From contig UQYT01000002.1 in NCBI GenBank assembly GCA_900545405.1, positions 44,314 through 108,313 on the forward strand: 64,000 nucleotides of DNA, given 5' to 3'. Source of the stretch: an uncultured Eubacteriales bacterium (GTDB lineage Bacteria > Bacillota > Clostridia > Oscillospirales > Oscillospiraceae). A program made the translations under genes and the position numbers. Under the pieces are notes generated by a model. It saw only the letters and a list, made by a program, of their open reading frames with translations, did no database searches and was not told the DNA's origin. Shown here piece by piece: positions 1 to 8,589 of this stretch. How positions within the stretch are numbered: position 1 is the stretch's first letter; every line of letters starts with the position of its first letter.

Positions 1-1
1 G

Positions 2-973
2 AGCAAAAAGCTGCTTGCGATAATAGGTATAATCCTGTTCCTCATCGGCGGCCTGGTCCCCGCGTTCATGACCTCCTTCCTGGCGCTGCAGATCCTGCGC
101 GGCGTGTTCGGCGTCGGCGTCGGCATCCTGCAGGTCGTCAGCACCGCGCTGGTGGCTGAGAACTTCGAGGGTGCGGAGCGCGGCAGGGTCCAGGGCAACC
201 TGCAGGCCTTCCAGATGCTCGGCTGCGCCATCATGGTCTTTGTCGGCGGCTGGCTCGCCACCATGGGCTGGAACACCGTGTTCTATGTGCACATCATCGG
301 CGTCGTCTCTCTCATCGTCGCCCTGGTGTGCCTGCCCAACGTGAAGCCCTCCGCTCCGGCCAAGGCCGAGAATTCCGCCCCGGCTGAAAAGGGCAAGCTG
401 ACGGGCAAGATGTGGGTGTGGATGATAATCGCCTTCTTCGTGTTCTGCACGGGCCAGCTGTACTCCAACGGCAACGCCTACCTGCTCACCGAAAAGGGCA
501 TCGGCGACTCCGCGGCCTCCGGCCTCGGCATGGCGTTCTTCTGCGCCGGCGGCATCATCATGGGCCTGCTGTACGGCAAGCTGGCCAGCGCCCTGAAGGA
601 CTACACCATGGGCGTGGGCTTCATCGTAATGGCTCTGTCCTACGCCGTCATGGCCATGGCCCCGAGCATAGCGGTGTTCTACGTCGGCTGCCTGATCTTC
701 GGCCTCGGCATGTCTGTCGTAATGCCCGGCGTGTTCCTGAACGTCGGCAACTCCGTCGGCCCCGCCGCGGTCGGCATGGCCCTGTCCATTGCCACCTGCG
801 TGCAGAACTTCGGCCAGTTCTGCAGCCCCTATCTGTTCAACCCGATAGCCCAGGCTGTCAGCGGGGAGAGCGGGCTCGCGAACGTTGCCTCCTTCTATGT
901 CGCCGCCGGCATCGGCGCCCTGCTCGGCGTGATAATGCTCATCAGGGCCGCGGCCAGCGGTAAAAAAGCCTGA
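2..973 (+). CDS. MFS transporter, 5'-truncated by the window edge
   Basis: The frame is open from the first bases of the window with no start codon that makes sense, so only the C-terminal ~323 residues are seen. They form about ten hydrophobic helices with short charged loops and a cytoplasmic central loop rich in Lys/Ala/Pro (around bases 340-400), the usual layout between the two six-helix halves of a major facilitator superfamily permease. Many small residues (Gly/Ala) line the helices. The substrate cannot be read from the sequence. It ends 54 bases before a flavin disulfide oxidoreductase on the same strand, and no terminator is visible between them, so the two may be cotranscribed. Confidence 0.85.
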   Translation, partial: SKKLLAIIGIILFLIGGLVPAFMTSFLALQILRGVFGVGVGILQVVSTALVAENFEGAERGRVQGNLQAFQMLGCAIMVFVGGWLATMGWNTVFYVHIIGVVSLIVALVCLPNVKPSAPAKAENSAPAEKGKLTGKMWVWMIIAFFVFCTGQLYSNGNAYLLTEKGIGDSAASGLGMAFFCAGGIIMGLLYGKLASALKDYTMGVGFIVMALSYAVMAMAPSIAVFYVGCLIFGLGMSVVMPGVFLNVGNSVGPAAVGMALSIATCVQNFGQFCSPYLFNPIAQAVSGESGLANVASFYVAAGIGALLGVIMLIRAAASGKKA

Positions 974-1027
974 GCCCGGGAAAAATAAGCCCGTAAGCTG
1001 TATCTTTTGCTGGAAAGGAACTTGGTT

Positions 1028-2440
1028 ATGTACGATTATGATGTAATTTGTATCGGTGGCGGCCCCGGCGGTTCGGCCTCGGCCATGCGCTGTGCCGACC
1101 GCGGCAAGAAGGTCGCGCTCATTGAGGCGCGCGCCAAGAACGGCGCCGGCGGCACCTGCGTCAACCGCGGCTGCATCCCGACCAAGGCGCTCATGGCTTC
1201 CGCCAACCTCTACGCCTCAATCAAGGAGGCCAAGGCCTACGGCATCAACGTCGACATGTCGGCCGTGAGCGTGGACTTCAAGGCCATCAACCGGCGCAAA
1301 AACGGCGTCATCAACAACCTCAGCTTCGGGCTTGAGACCTTCCTGTGGAAAAAGAGCCGCGGCATCGACGTGGTGAAGGGCAAGGCCAGACTGGTCGACG
1401 CCCACACCGTCGAGGTCGACACCGGCAAGGAGAAGAAGAACCTCACCGCCGAGTATATAGTCGTCGCCGTCGGCAGCGAGCCCGCCGAGATCGCGGCCTT
1501 CAACGTCGACCACGAGAAGATCATCACCTCCAACGAGATCATGGACTTCTCCCGCCCGATGCCGAAGAGCATAGTCATCATCGGCTCCGGCGCCATCGGC
1601 CTGGAGTACGGCCACATCTACAACATCTACGGCGTGGACGTCACCATCGTCGAGATGATGCCGAACCTGGTCCCGGCCCTGCACGAGCCCGAGATCACGG
1701 ACGCGGTGCGCAAGTCGCTTGAAAAGCGCGGCATCAAGGTCAAGACCGGCTCCGGCATCGCGAGCGTCGAAAAGCTCGACGACGGCACCGTGAAGAGCAC
1801 CCTCGCAAACGGCGAGGAGCTCATCTCCGACGAGGTCCTGGTCGCCATCGGCAGGACGCTGAACACCCGCGGCATGGGCCTCGAGGAGGCCGGCGTCAAG
1901 ATGGAGAAGAACGGCCAGATCGTCACGGACGAGCACATGCGCACCAGCGTGCCGAACATCTTCGCCGCGGGCGACATCACCACCGGCACCCAGCTCTCCG
2001 ACAAGGCGCAGCGCCAGGGCCTCGTCATCGCCGAGACGATAGCGGGCAACGACTACTATATCAACTACGACAACATCCCCGTGACCACCTTCCTGGAGCC
2101 CGAGATCTCCTGGGTCGGCTACACCGTCGCCGACGCCGAGGCCAAGGGCATCAAGACGATAAGCGGCTCCCTGGCCTTCTCCTCCAACGAAAAGGCCATC
2201 GCCATCGGCAAGACCGAGGGCGTCATAAAGGTCGTCGCGCGCGAGGATGACCACACGATAATCGGCGCGCAGATCTTCGGCCACGAGGCCTGCGACCTCA
2301 TCGCCGAGATGACCGTCGCCGTCGAGAACAAGCTCACGCTTGAGCAGGTGTACAACTCCATCCACCCGCACCCGACCGTGACCGAGATCATCCTCGAGGT
2401 CTGCAAGAGGGCCGTGGGCCTGTCCTTCGACAAGGCCTGA
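1028..2440 (+). CDS. Dihydrolipoyl-dehydrogenase-like FAD/NAD(P) disulfide oxidoreductase
   Basis: A 470-residue class I pyridine nucleotide-disulfide oxidoreductase, normal length for the family. The FAD-binding glycine motif (GGGPGG) is near residue 10, the redox disulfide motif GGTCVNRGCIPTKA is near residues 41-54 (CxxxxC), a second Rossmann motif (GSGAIGLEYG) near 185 binds NAD(P)H, and the C-terminal HPHPTVTE carries the His-Glu pair of the dimer active site. The ATG at 1028 follows GGAAAGG at a good distance; an upstream TTG at 1007 is less likely. No lipoyl-bearing partner (E2 or glycine cleavage H) is nearby, so the real disulfide substrate is unknown. The neighbouring MFS gene hints at a transport-linked catabolic pathway. 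Confidence 0.85.
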   Translation: MYDYDVICIGGGPGGSASAMRCADRGKKVALIEARAKNGAGGTCVNRGCIPTKALMASANLYASIKEAKAYGINVDMSAVSVDFKAINRRKNGVINNLSFGLETFLWKKSRGIDVVKGKARLVDAHTVEVDTGKEKKNLTAEYIVVAVGSEPAEIAAFNVDHEKIITSNEIMDFSRPMPKSIVIIGSGAIGLEYGHIYNIYGVDVTIVEMMPNLVPALHEPEITDAVRKSLEKRGIKVKTGSGIASVEKLDDGTVKSTLANGEELISDEVLVAIGRTLNTRGMGLEEAGVKMEKNGQIVTDEHMRTSVPNIFAAGDITTGTQLSDKAQRQGLVIAETIAGNDYYINYDNIPVTTFLEPEISWVGYTVADAEAKGIKTISGSLAFSSNEKAIAIGKTEGVIKVVAREDDHTIIGAQIFGHEACDLIAEMTVAVENKLTLEQVYNSIHPHPTVTEIILEVCKRAVGLSFDKA

Positions 2441-2467
2441 GCCCACCGCCCGCCGGGCGGCAAAATA

Positions 2468-2496
2468 TAGACATTGGCCTCCTGCCATAGTAAAAT
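2468..2496 (+). promoter_or_regulatory. Putative sigma-A promoter of the first radical SAM operon
   Basis: TAGACA (2468-2473) and TAAAAT (2491-2496) are separated by exactly 17 bases, each one mismatch from consensus. The predicted start near 2503 gives a leader of about 53 bases before the GTG at 2556. The promoter overlaps a hairpin that could also end upstream transcription. Confidence 0.5.
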
Positions 2497-2515
2497 ATCG
2501 CAGGAGGCCGCTTTA
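2476..2515 (+). terminator. Possible terminator hairpin after the flavoprotein gene
   Basis: GGCCTCCTGC (2476-2485) pairs perfectly with GCAGGAGGCC (2500-2509) across a 14-base A/T-rich loop, followed by a mixed T-rich tail (CTTTATTTT). It lies 35 bases after the stop of the flavoprotein. It overlaps the promoter called at 2468-2496, so the two calls partly compete. Confidence 0.45.
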
Positions 2516-2555
2516 TTTTGCAGACCATCCTTGAAAGGTCCGGGAGGAAACAGCT

Positions 2556-3815
2556 GTGCAGCTCTATTTTACGAAAAGCGTATGCCCCGTCTGCCTCAGG
2601 ACGCTGACCGCGGAGATATCCGGGGACGCGGACGGGGTCTATATGGACAAGACCTGCCCGGAGCACGGGCATTTTCACTCCCTCATCTGGGAGGACAGCG
2701 CGGAGAACTATCTGCGCTGGCTGGAATACGGCGGCATGAGGCCGGAGGCCCTGCCCAAGACCGCGGAGGAGGCGGAGCGCGTCCTCGCCGGGGCGGACTT
2801 TGCCGACTGCGCCTGCTGCCAGCCCGCCTCATCGGCGCTGATGACCACCAACCGCTGCAACATGGACTGCCCCGTGTGCTTCACGCGGGACAAGAAGGAG
2901 CCCATACACGAGCCCGACTTAGAGACCTGCGGCCGGCTGCTGCGGGAATACCGGGCCCGCGCGGGCGAGGACGCAATCGTGGAGCTCTGCGGCGGCGAGC
3001 CTACGGTGAGGGAGGACATCTGCGAGCTGGCCTCTCTCGCAAGGGACATCGGCTTTGACTTTATCCAGCTCAACACCAACGGCATAAACCTCGCCAAAAG
3101 CCCCGAACTGTGCAGGCGCCTGCGCGAGAGCGGGGTCACCACGGCCTACCTGGGCTTTGACGCGCTGACGGAGAAGCCGTATTTTGCAAAGTACGGCAAG
3201 CCCATGCTCGACGTCAAGAAGCGCGCGGTGGAAAACTGCGCCGAGGCGGGCCTCGCCGTAGTGCTGGTGTGCTGCGTCATCCCCGGCGAGAACGACGGGG
3301 AGCTCGGCGCCATAGTCGAGTACGCGCGTGAGCACATGCCGGCGGTGCGCGGGGTGTATTTCCAGCCGGTCAGCTACTTCGGCATCTACCCGGAGGACAA
3401 GATCCGCCGGATAACCATACCCGGGGTGATCCGCCGCGTGGCGGAGCAGCACCCGGACATCTCGGAGGCCGACTTCGGCCCCGGCACCTGTGAGCACCCG
3501 CAGTGCTCCTTCCAGGCCTGCTACATGCGCGACAGGCAGGGCCGGCTTCGCCCGCTGACGCGCTTTGCCCCGCACAAGCCGGAGAGCGGCGCCGTGCACC
3601 ACGTCCGCGCCAGCCTGAGAAGGACCTGGCTGCCCGGCAGGACCGAGCTGCTCACCGTGGGCGGCATGGCCTTCCAGGATGGCTCCAACATAGACCTCAT
3701 GCGCGTGCGCAGGTGCACGATACAGATAATAGGCAGGGACGGCACGCTCACGCCGCTCTGCAGCAAATACCTGAGCGGCTGCGGCGGGAGCCGCATCCTG
3801 CCGGGCATAGACTAA
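2556..3815 (+). CDS. Radical SAM protein, TrsS/Tes-like (paralogue 1)
   Basis: A 419-residue protein with an N-terminal CPVC...CPEHG zinc-ribbon-like segment (residues 10-37), the radical SAM cluster motif CNMDCPVC (101-108; CxxxCxxC binding the SAM-coordinating [4Fe-4S]), the GGEPT loop near 142, and a Cys-bearing tail (CEHPQC and CSFQAC near 312-322, a further Cys pair in the last 35 residues). The CPxC/CPEHG arrangement is shared with archaeal tetraether lipid synthase and with the pterin radical SAM methylase MJ0619, as I recall those families. The start is GTG, with GGGAGG 8 bases upstream. It lacks the second CPxxCGLC segment present in its two paralogues and instead has CACC near 85-88. 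It opens an operon with an AMP-dependent ligase and a second paralogue. Substrate unknown. Confidence 0.85.
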   Translation: MQLYFTKSVCPVCLRTLTAEISGDADGVYMDKTCPEHGHFHSLIWEDSAENYLRWLEYGGMRPEALPKTAEEAERVLAGADFADCACCQPASSALMTTNRCNMDCPVCFTRDKKEPIHEPDLETCGRLLREYRARAGEDAIVELCGGEPTVREDICELASLARDIGFDFIQLNTNGINLAKSPELCRRLRESGVTTAYLGFDALTEKPYFAKYGKPMLDVKKRAVENCAEAGLAVVLVCCVIPGENDGELGAIVEYAREHMPAVRGVYFQPVSYFGIYPEDKIRRITIPGVIRRVAEQHPDISEADFGPGTCEHPQCSFQACYMRDRQGRLRPLTRFAPHKPESGAVHHVRASLRRTWLPGRTELLTVGGMAFQDGSNIDLMRVRRCTIQIIGRDGTLTPLCSKYLSGCGGSRILPGID

Positions 3816-3828
3816 GGGGGAAACACCG

Positions 3829-5175
3829 ATGTACGTCAGTCTCCAGGCGGGGCTCTACGACCTCTGCCGGCTGAGGATAGAAAAGGACGAGGAATTCAAG
3901 GCGCAGTCCGCGCGCGGGAACTTCGACGCCGTGGACGACGCGCTCTTTGACGAATACAAGCTCTGGCAGCTGAAAAAGACCGTCCGCCGCGTGCGGACCA
4001 AGAGCCCGTTCTACCGCCGCCTCTTTGAGAAGGCGGGGGTCACGGAGGACGACCTCCACAGCCTTGCGGACATAGCAAAGCTGCCCTTCACCTTCCCGGC
4101 CGACCTTGCGGGCACGAGCTACAGCCTGCTGTGCACCTCTCAGGGCGAGGTGGAAAAGCCCGTGACCTTCTACTCCTCGGGCTCCACCGGCACGAAAAAG
4201 CGCATCTTCTTCTCCATGGCCGACATACAGAAGATACTCGACTTCCTGCCCCGCGGCATGAACACGGTCATTGGCCGCGACGAGGCCCGGGTGCTGGTGT
4301 TCTTGCAGAACTCCCAGGGCCGCGGCATAGGCAGCATCCTGGCCCAGAGCCTCAACGCCTTCGGCATGCAGGGCTGGACGGCCGATCTCCAGGACAGCAC
4401 GGACGACATCCTCCGCGCCACCGTGGAGCACAAGATAAACGTCTGGTTCGGCGACGCCATCACCATCTACCGCGCCACCCGCGTGCTGGAGAAGCAGGCC
4501 GACCTGCGCTCCCTCGGCATGCAGTGCATTTTCATCACCATGTCGAACATCCCGCAGAGCATGATAGACTATCTGCACTCGGCCTGGGGCTGCCGCGTCT
4601 CGACGCACTACGGCCTCACTGAGAGCGGCTGGGGCCTCGCGGTCGACTGCGACGTCTGCCCCGGCTACCACTACGACGAGCTCGACCACATCGTCGAAGT
4701 CGTGGACCCCGAGACCGGCGGGCCCGTGCCCGAGGGCCGGGAGGGCGAGGTCGTGCTCACGAACATATCGCGCGACTGCATGCCGCTCATCCGCTACCGC
4801 ACGGGCGACATCGCCACGCTGACCAAAAGCGTCTGCGGCAGCCACCTCATGACGCTGGGTCACATCCGCCGCCGCAAAGAGGGCGCGACGGAGTATAACG
4901 GCCACTACATCTACCCCGCGCTCTTTGACGAGGTGCTCTTTTCCACGGACGGGCTGCTCGACTACCGCATCTTCCTTGAGGGCGGGCGCATCAGCCTCGA
5001 GGTCGAGGTGCTCGACGAGGCGCTCTTCGACGCCGTGGGGCTGAAAGAACGGCTCATGGCGCTGCCCTTCATGGCCGGGGCGCCGGAGATAGAGCTCAAT
5101 CTGCTGAAGAGCGGCGCGCTCAGGGAGCACTGCTACGAGAAAAAGCGCATATTGGAGAGGGAAAGCCATGAGTGA
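3829..5175 (+). CDS. AMP-dependent acyl-CoA ligase-like protein (PaaK/LuxE type, DVU_1553-like)
   Basis: A 448-residue member of the phenylacetate-CoA ligase/LuxE-like adenylating enzymes. The phosphate-binding loop SSGSTGTKK lies at 116-124, the A5-like motif HYGLTESG near 261, and the RYRTGD motif that contacts the ribose near 323. Such enzymes activate a carboxylate as acyl-AMP and pass it to CoA or another nucleophile. It sits between two radical SAM genes: 13 bases after the first, and its end overlaps the next start by 8 bases, so translation is coupled. A paralogue of 403 residues accompanies the third radical SAM gene at 10-11 kb, implying that the radical SAM product or substrate is carboxyl-activated in both systems. 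The acyl substrate cannot be predicted. Confidence 0.85.
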   Translation: MYVSLQAGLYDLCRLRIEKDEEFKAQSARGNFDAVDDALFDEYKLWQLKKTVRRVRTKSPFYRRLFEKAGVTEDDLHSLADIAKLPFTFPADLAGTSYSLLCTSQGEVEKPVTFYSSGSTGTKKRIFFSMADIQKILDFLPRGMNTVIGRDEARVLVFLQNSQGRGIGSILAQSLNAFGMQGWTADLQDSTDDILRATVEHKINVWFGDAITIYRATRVLEKQADLRSLGMQCIFITMSNIPQSMIDYLHSAWGCRVSTHYGLTESGWGLAVDCDVCPGYHYDELDHIVEVVDPETGGPVPEGREGEVVLTNISRDCMPLIRYRTGDIATLTKSVCGSHLMTLGHIRRRKEGATEYNGHYIYPALFDEVLFSTDGLLDYRIFLEGGRISLEVEVLDEALFDAVGLKERLMALPFMAGAPEIELNLLKSGALREHCYEKKRILERESHE

Positions 5176-6484
5176 TATACTCCACGAGACCGAAAGCCTC
5201 TGCCCCGTCTGCCTCAAGAAAATACCCGCCCGGTACGAGCGGATAGACGGCAGGGCGTATATGATAAAGGAGTGCCCGGAGCACGGCGAATTCAAGGTGC
5301 TGTTCTGGCGCGACGCGGACATGTACGAGAGCTGGATGCGCCAGGGCGTGCACGCCCCCGCGCGCGACCACGGCCGCCCGGAAAAGCGCGGCTGCCCCTT
5401 CGACTGCGGGCTCTGCGACGAGCACCGCAGCGGCACCTGCACCAGCATCCTCGAGATAACCTACCGCTGCAACATGAACTGCAACATCTGCTTCGCGGAC
5501 GCGAACGCGGAGAAGTTCGAGCCGGACATGGCGCAGATACGAAAGATGTACGCCGCGGCGCTCGGCTCTAACCGCTATTGCAGCGTGCAGCTCTCCGGCG
5601 GCGAGCCCACCGTCCGCGACGACCTGCCCGAGATAGTGCGCCTCGGCAAGGAGATGGGCGTCGCCCATCTCCAGGTCAACACCAACGGCATACGCATAGC
5701 CCGGGAGCCGGAGTTCCTGGAGCGGCTGCGCGACGCGGGGCTCGACCTCATATACCTCCAGTTCGACGGCCTGGACGACGGCATATACCGCACCATCCGC
5801 GGCCGGGAGATGCTGGACATCAAGCTCAAGGCCATTGAAAACTGCGAGAAGGCGGGTGTGGGCATCCTCCTGGTGCCGGTGGTCATCCCCGGCGTGAATC
5901 TTCACCGCCTGGGCGAGATCGTGCGCTTTGCGAAGGGGCACATCCCGACGATAAAGGGCATACACTTCCAGCCTGTGAGCTATTTCGGCCGTTTCCCCGG
6001 CAAGACTCCGCCGGACGAGAGCCGCTGCGGCCTCTCCGACGTCATCCACGCCCTGTGCGAGCAGTGCCCGGACGAGCTCAAGCTGGAGCACTTCGTTCCG
6101 CGCAAGCAGTTTGACCCGCACTGCGACTTTTCGAGCACCTATTTCCTCTCCGAGGACGGCCGCCTCGTGGCCACCAGCCGCTTCGACCAGAACGACGCGG
6201 ACACGGAGCAGACGGATTTTGTGGAAAAGACGAACAAATACACGGTCAAGCGCTGGCGCTTCCAGCCCGGGCACGAGAAGACCACGCCGCTGCTGCGCTT
6301 TGCGGAGCGGACGCTGACGCACTCCTTCTGCATCTCGGGCATGGGCTTCCAGGACGTGTGGAACATAGACCTGGGCCGCCTCCACGGCTGCTGCGTGCAC
6401 ATGATAACGGGCGAGGGCGAGATCGTGCCCTTCTGCGCCTTCCACCTCACCAGCGCGAGCGGCGAGAGGCTGTATTCAAACTAG
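5168..6484 (+). CDS. Radical SAM protein, TrsS/Tes-like (paralogue 2)
   Basis: 438 residues with CPVC...CPEHG at 12-39, a second cysteine segment CPFDCGLC at 76-83, the radical SAM motif CNMNCNIC at 101-108, GGEPT near 145, and a conserved QPVSYFGRFP stretch near 270 that is also found in both paralogues. The C-terminal part has HCDFSSTY near 317, where paralogue 1 has CSFQACY, and ends with CAFHL...GERLYSN, matching the tail of the third paralogue. The ATG at 5168 overlaps the ligase stop (ATGAGTGA). The protein is closer in layout to the 11.3-12.6 kb radical SAM protein than to its operon neighbour at 2.5 kb. Two related radical SAM enzymes in one operon suggest two successive steps or two substrates. 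Confidence 0.85.
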   Translation: MSDILHETESLCPVCLKKIPARYERIDGRAYMIKECPEHGEFKVLFWRDADMYESWMRQGVHAPARDHGRPEKRGCPFDCGLCDEHRSGTCTSILEITYRCNMNCNICFADANAEKFEPDMAQIRKMYAAALGSNRYCSVQLSGGEPTVRDDLPEIVRLGKEMGVAHLQVNTNGIRIAREPEFLERLRDAGLDLIYLQFDGLDDGIYRTIRGREMLDIKLKAIENCEKAGVGILLVPVVIPGVNLHRLGEIVRFAKGHIPTIKGIHFQPVSYFGRFPGKTPPDESRCGLSDVIHALCEQCPDELKLEHFVPRKQFDPHCDFSSTYFLSEDGRLVATSRFDQNDADTEQTDFVEKTNKYTVKRWRFQPGHEKTTPLLRFAERTLTHSFCISGMGFQDVWNIDLGRLHGCCVHMITGEGEIVPFCAFHLTSASGERLYSN

Positions 6485-6493
6485 GAGGACGGC

Positions 6494-6691
6494 ATGAAGC
6501 TCACGATAGAACGCAAGACGACGGTGGGCCAGGCCCTTGCGGCCGAGCCGAGGCTCTACGGCGCGCTGCTCTCGCTCGGGCTCTGCTGCGTGGACGAGAA
6601 CACCGTCATGTGGACGATGGAGCAGCTGGCGGAGGAGGTCGGCGTGGACGCCGACGGGCTCTGTGCGGCGCTCAACAGTAAGCAGCCATGA
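6494..6691 (+). CDS. DUF1858-like mini-protein lacking the CxxC pair
   Basis: 65 residues. The pattern (short beta start, TVGQAL, LLSLGLCC, then MEQLAEEVGVDADGLCAALN) follows the helical fold of DUF1858/hybrid-cluster-associated redox proteins, whose usual G-x-x-C-x-x-C motif ends the second helix. Here the motif has become an adjacent Cys-Cys (LCCVDE) with no CxxC, so a disulfide redox role in the usual form is doubtful. It has a good ribosome binding site (GGAGG, 6482-6486) and its stop overlaps the ATG of the Sir2 gene (ATGA), so it is a real member of the operon. It may be an adaptor or a ligand-binding helical bundle. The family match is by pattern only. Confidence 0.65.
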   Translation: MKLTIERKTTVGQALAAEPRLYGALLSLGLCCVDENTVMWTMEQLAEEVGVDADGLCAALNSKQP

Positions 6692-7464
6692 CGGAAAACG
6701 AGCGCAAGTGCCTCGAGGTCAGCCGGATGCTGCTCTCGGCGGAGCACGCCGTGTTCTTCGGCGGCGCCGGGGTATCCACGGACAGCGGGCTGGCCGATTT
6801 CCGCAGCGCAAAGGGCGGGCTCTACAACCAGCCCAGCGGCTACGGCGTCTCGCCCGAGGAGATTCTCACCCCCGCCTTTTACGAGGCGCACCCCGCGGAA
6901 TTTTTCGACTACTACCGCACAAAGCTGCTCAACCTCGCCGCGCCGCCCAACAGCGTCCACCGCATCCTCGCGGAGCTGGAGGCGCGGGGGCTCATAAAGT
7001 GCGTCATCACCCAGAACGCGGACAACCTGCACCAGCGCGCGGGGAGCCGGAACGTCATAGACATCCACGGCAACGTCTACATCAACACCTGCCCCGGCTG
7101 CGGAAAGCGCTTTCCGCCCGAGGCGGTGGCCGACTGCGAGGGAGTGCCCCGCTGCGACGTGTGCGGCGGCATCATCCGCCCCGGCATCCTGCTCTTCGGC
7201 GAGATCCCGGACATGCACCTCATCATGGCCGCCATCCGAGAGCTCAAAAGCGCGGACCTGCTAATAATCGGCGGCACCTCCCTCAAGGTCAGCAGCGCGC
7301 CGCGCCTGCTCGACCGCTTCCGCGGGCGCATGGTCATAATAAACGACGAGCCCACGCCCTTTGACGGCAGGGCCGATGTTGTGATACGCTGGCGAATAGC
7401 CGAGGCCTTTGAATGCATTCGGCAGGGCCTTCAGAAAGGAGACACAACCGATGGCAAAGACTAA
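6688..7464 (+). CDS. Sir2-family NAD-dependent protein deacylase
   Basis: 258 residues with the full sirtuin layout: NAD-binding GAGVSTDSGLADFR near 27-39 (Ala replaces the usual Pro of GIPDFR), TQNADNLHQRAG near 109-119, the catalytic HGN (His127), a four-Cys zinc site (CPGC at 135-138 and CDVC at 156-159), RPGILLFGE and the GGTSLKV ribose-binding segment. It should remove acyl groups from lysine using NAD+. Translation is coupled to both neighbours (ATGA overlap upstream, 14-base overlap downstream). A sirtuin embedded in a radical SAM/acyl-CoA ligase operon is unusual. AMP-forming acyl ligases are classic sirtuin targets (acetyl-CoA synthetase), so regulation of the ligase at 3829-5175 by deacylation is a reasonable but untested idea. 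Confidence 0.9.
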   Translation: MTENERKCLEVSRMLLSAEHAVFFGGAGVSTDSGLADFRSAKGGLYNQPSGYGVSPEEILTPAFYEAHPAEFFDYYRTKLLNLAAPPNSVHRILAELEARGLIKCVITQNADNLHQRAGSRNVIDIHGNVYINTCPGCGKRFPPEAVADCEGVPRCDVCGGIIRPGILLFGEIPDMHLIMAAIRELKSADLLIIGGTSLKVSSAPRLLDRFRGRMVIINDEPTPFDGRADVVIRWRIAEAFECIRQGLQKGDTTDGKD

Positions 7465-8569
7465 ATACATGGTGACGAGCGGCTTCCTCGGCGCGGGCAA
7501 GACCACGTCGATGCTCGCCTTTGCGCGCTCCATCAACGCGCGCTGGGGCAAGGCCGCGATCCTCGCCAACGACCTCGGCGCGAGCAACATCGTGGACGCG
7601 GACTTCACCGCGACCAGCGATGTGCTCACCACCAGCATCGCGGGCAACTGCATCTGCTACCAGCACGAGAACCTCGTGGACAAGCTCCGCCAGCTCGTGG
7701 CAGGCGGGGCGACCGTGATCTTTTCCGACATCCCCGGCTGCGGCATCGGCGCGCTGGACCACGTCTACCTCCAGCTCGCGGAGCGCGAGGGTGAGGAGTT
7801 TGAGCTCATGCCCTTCACCTGCATCGTGGACCCGGAGCGGCTGCGCATGCTCATGGAGGGCGAGGGCGATCTGAACCTGCCCGCGGAGATGCGCTTTCTG
7901 CTGGACGCCCAGATGGCCGAGGCGGACCTCATCGTCCTCAACAAGGTCGACCTCCTGAGCAGCGCCGAGGTGGAAAAGCGCCTGGCGCTCATCCGCACGC
8001 TGCACCCGGACACGCCCGTCATGACCATGTCCGCCCGCACGGGCGAGGGTGTGGACGCCGTCGTGGACTACCTCATGACCCACGAGGCGGCGGCCGAGCA
8101 CCGCGAGATCGGCTACGGCTCCGAGGCCTTCATGGCGGCCGAGCGGCTGCTGAGCTGGTATAACCGCCGCGTGTTCCTGGAGCAGCGCGAGGATCGGAAC
8201 CTCGACTTCAACGCCGTGCTCGGCGACATCTTCGAGGAGATACGCTCCGGGCTGAAGGCCAAGGGCGGCAACGTGCCGCACCTGAAGATGTTCGCCTCCG
8301 GCGTGGGCGAAGACTTCTTCAAGGCCAGCCTCATCGGCGTGGACTACCCCGTCGAGTACGACCACAAACTGGCCGCCGAGTACAGCGCGCTCTCCGTAAT
8401 CATAAACGCCCGCGCCGCGGCAGAGTCCGAGGCCGTGGCCGCCGCGGTGGACGACGCGCTGGACGCCATTGCGCAGAGGTACGCCCTGCGCGAGCGCACC
8501 TTCTTCCTGGAGAACTTCGGCATGATGGAGGAGGGCCGCGGCAACGGCGGCCGTGCCTCCAGATATTGA
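7451..8569 (+). CDS. CobW/COG0523-like P-loop GTPase
   Basis: 372 residues. The P-loop GFLGAGKTT (11-19) is the COG0523 signature, and NKVD (164-167) gives guanine specificity. The family's metal-binding CxCC motif is altered to NCICY (66-70), so one Cys is lost. The C-terminal third is not a recognisable CobW_C domain. The ATG at 7451 has AGAAAGGAG about 10 bases upstream and overlaps the Sir2 gene by 14 bases. COG0523 proteins deliver or insert metals (cobalt, zinc, nickel) into enzymes, so a metal or cofactor insertion role for the radical SAM or methyltransferase partners of this operon is plausible. The substrate metal is unknown. Confidence 0.85.
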   Translation: MAKTKYMVTSGFLGAGKTTSMLAFARSINARWGKAAILANDLGASNIVDADFTATSDVLTTSIAGNCICYQHENLVDKLRQLVAGGATVIFSDIPGCGIGALDHVYLQLAEREGEEFELMPFTCIVDPERLRMLMEGEGDLNLPAEMRFLLDAQMAEADLIVLNKVDLLSSAEVEKRLALIRTLHPDTPVMTMSARTGEGVDAVVDYLMTHEAAAEHREIGYGSEAFMAAERLLSWYNRRVFLEQREDRNLDFNAVLGDIFEEIRSGLKAKGGNVPHLKMFASGVGEDFFKASLIGVDYPVEYDHKLAAEYSALSVIINARAAAESEAVAAAVDDALDAIAQRYALRERTFFLENFGMMEEGRGNGGRASRY

Positions 8570-8589
8570 GCCGCGAGGGGTGACGGCCA

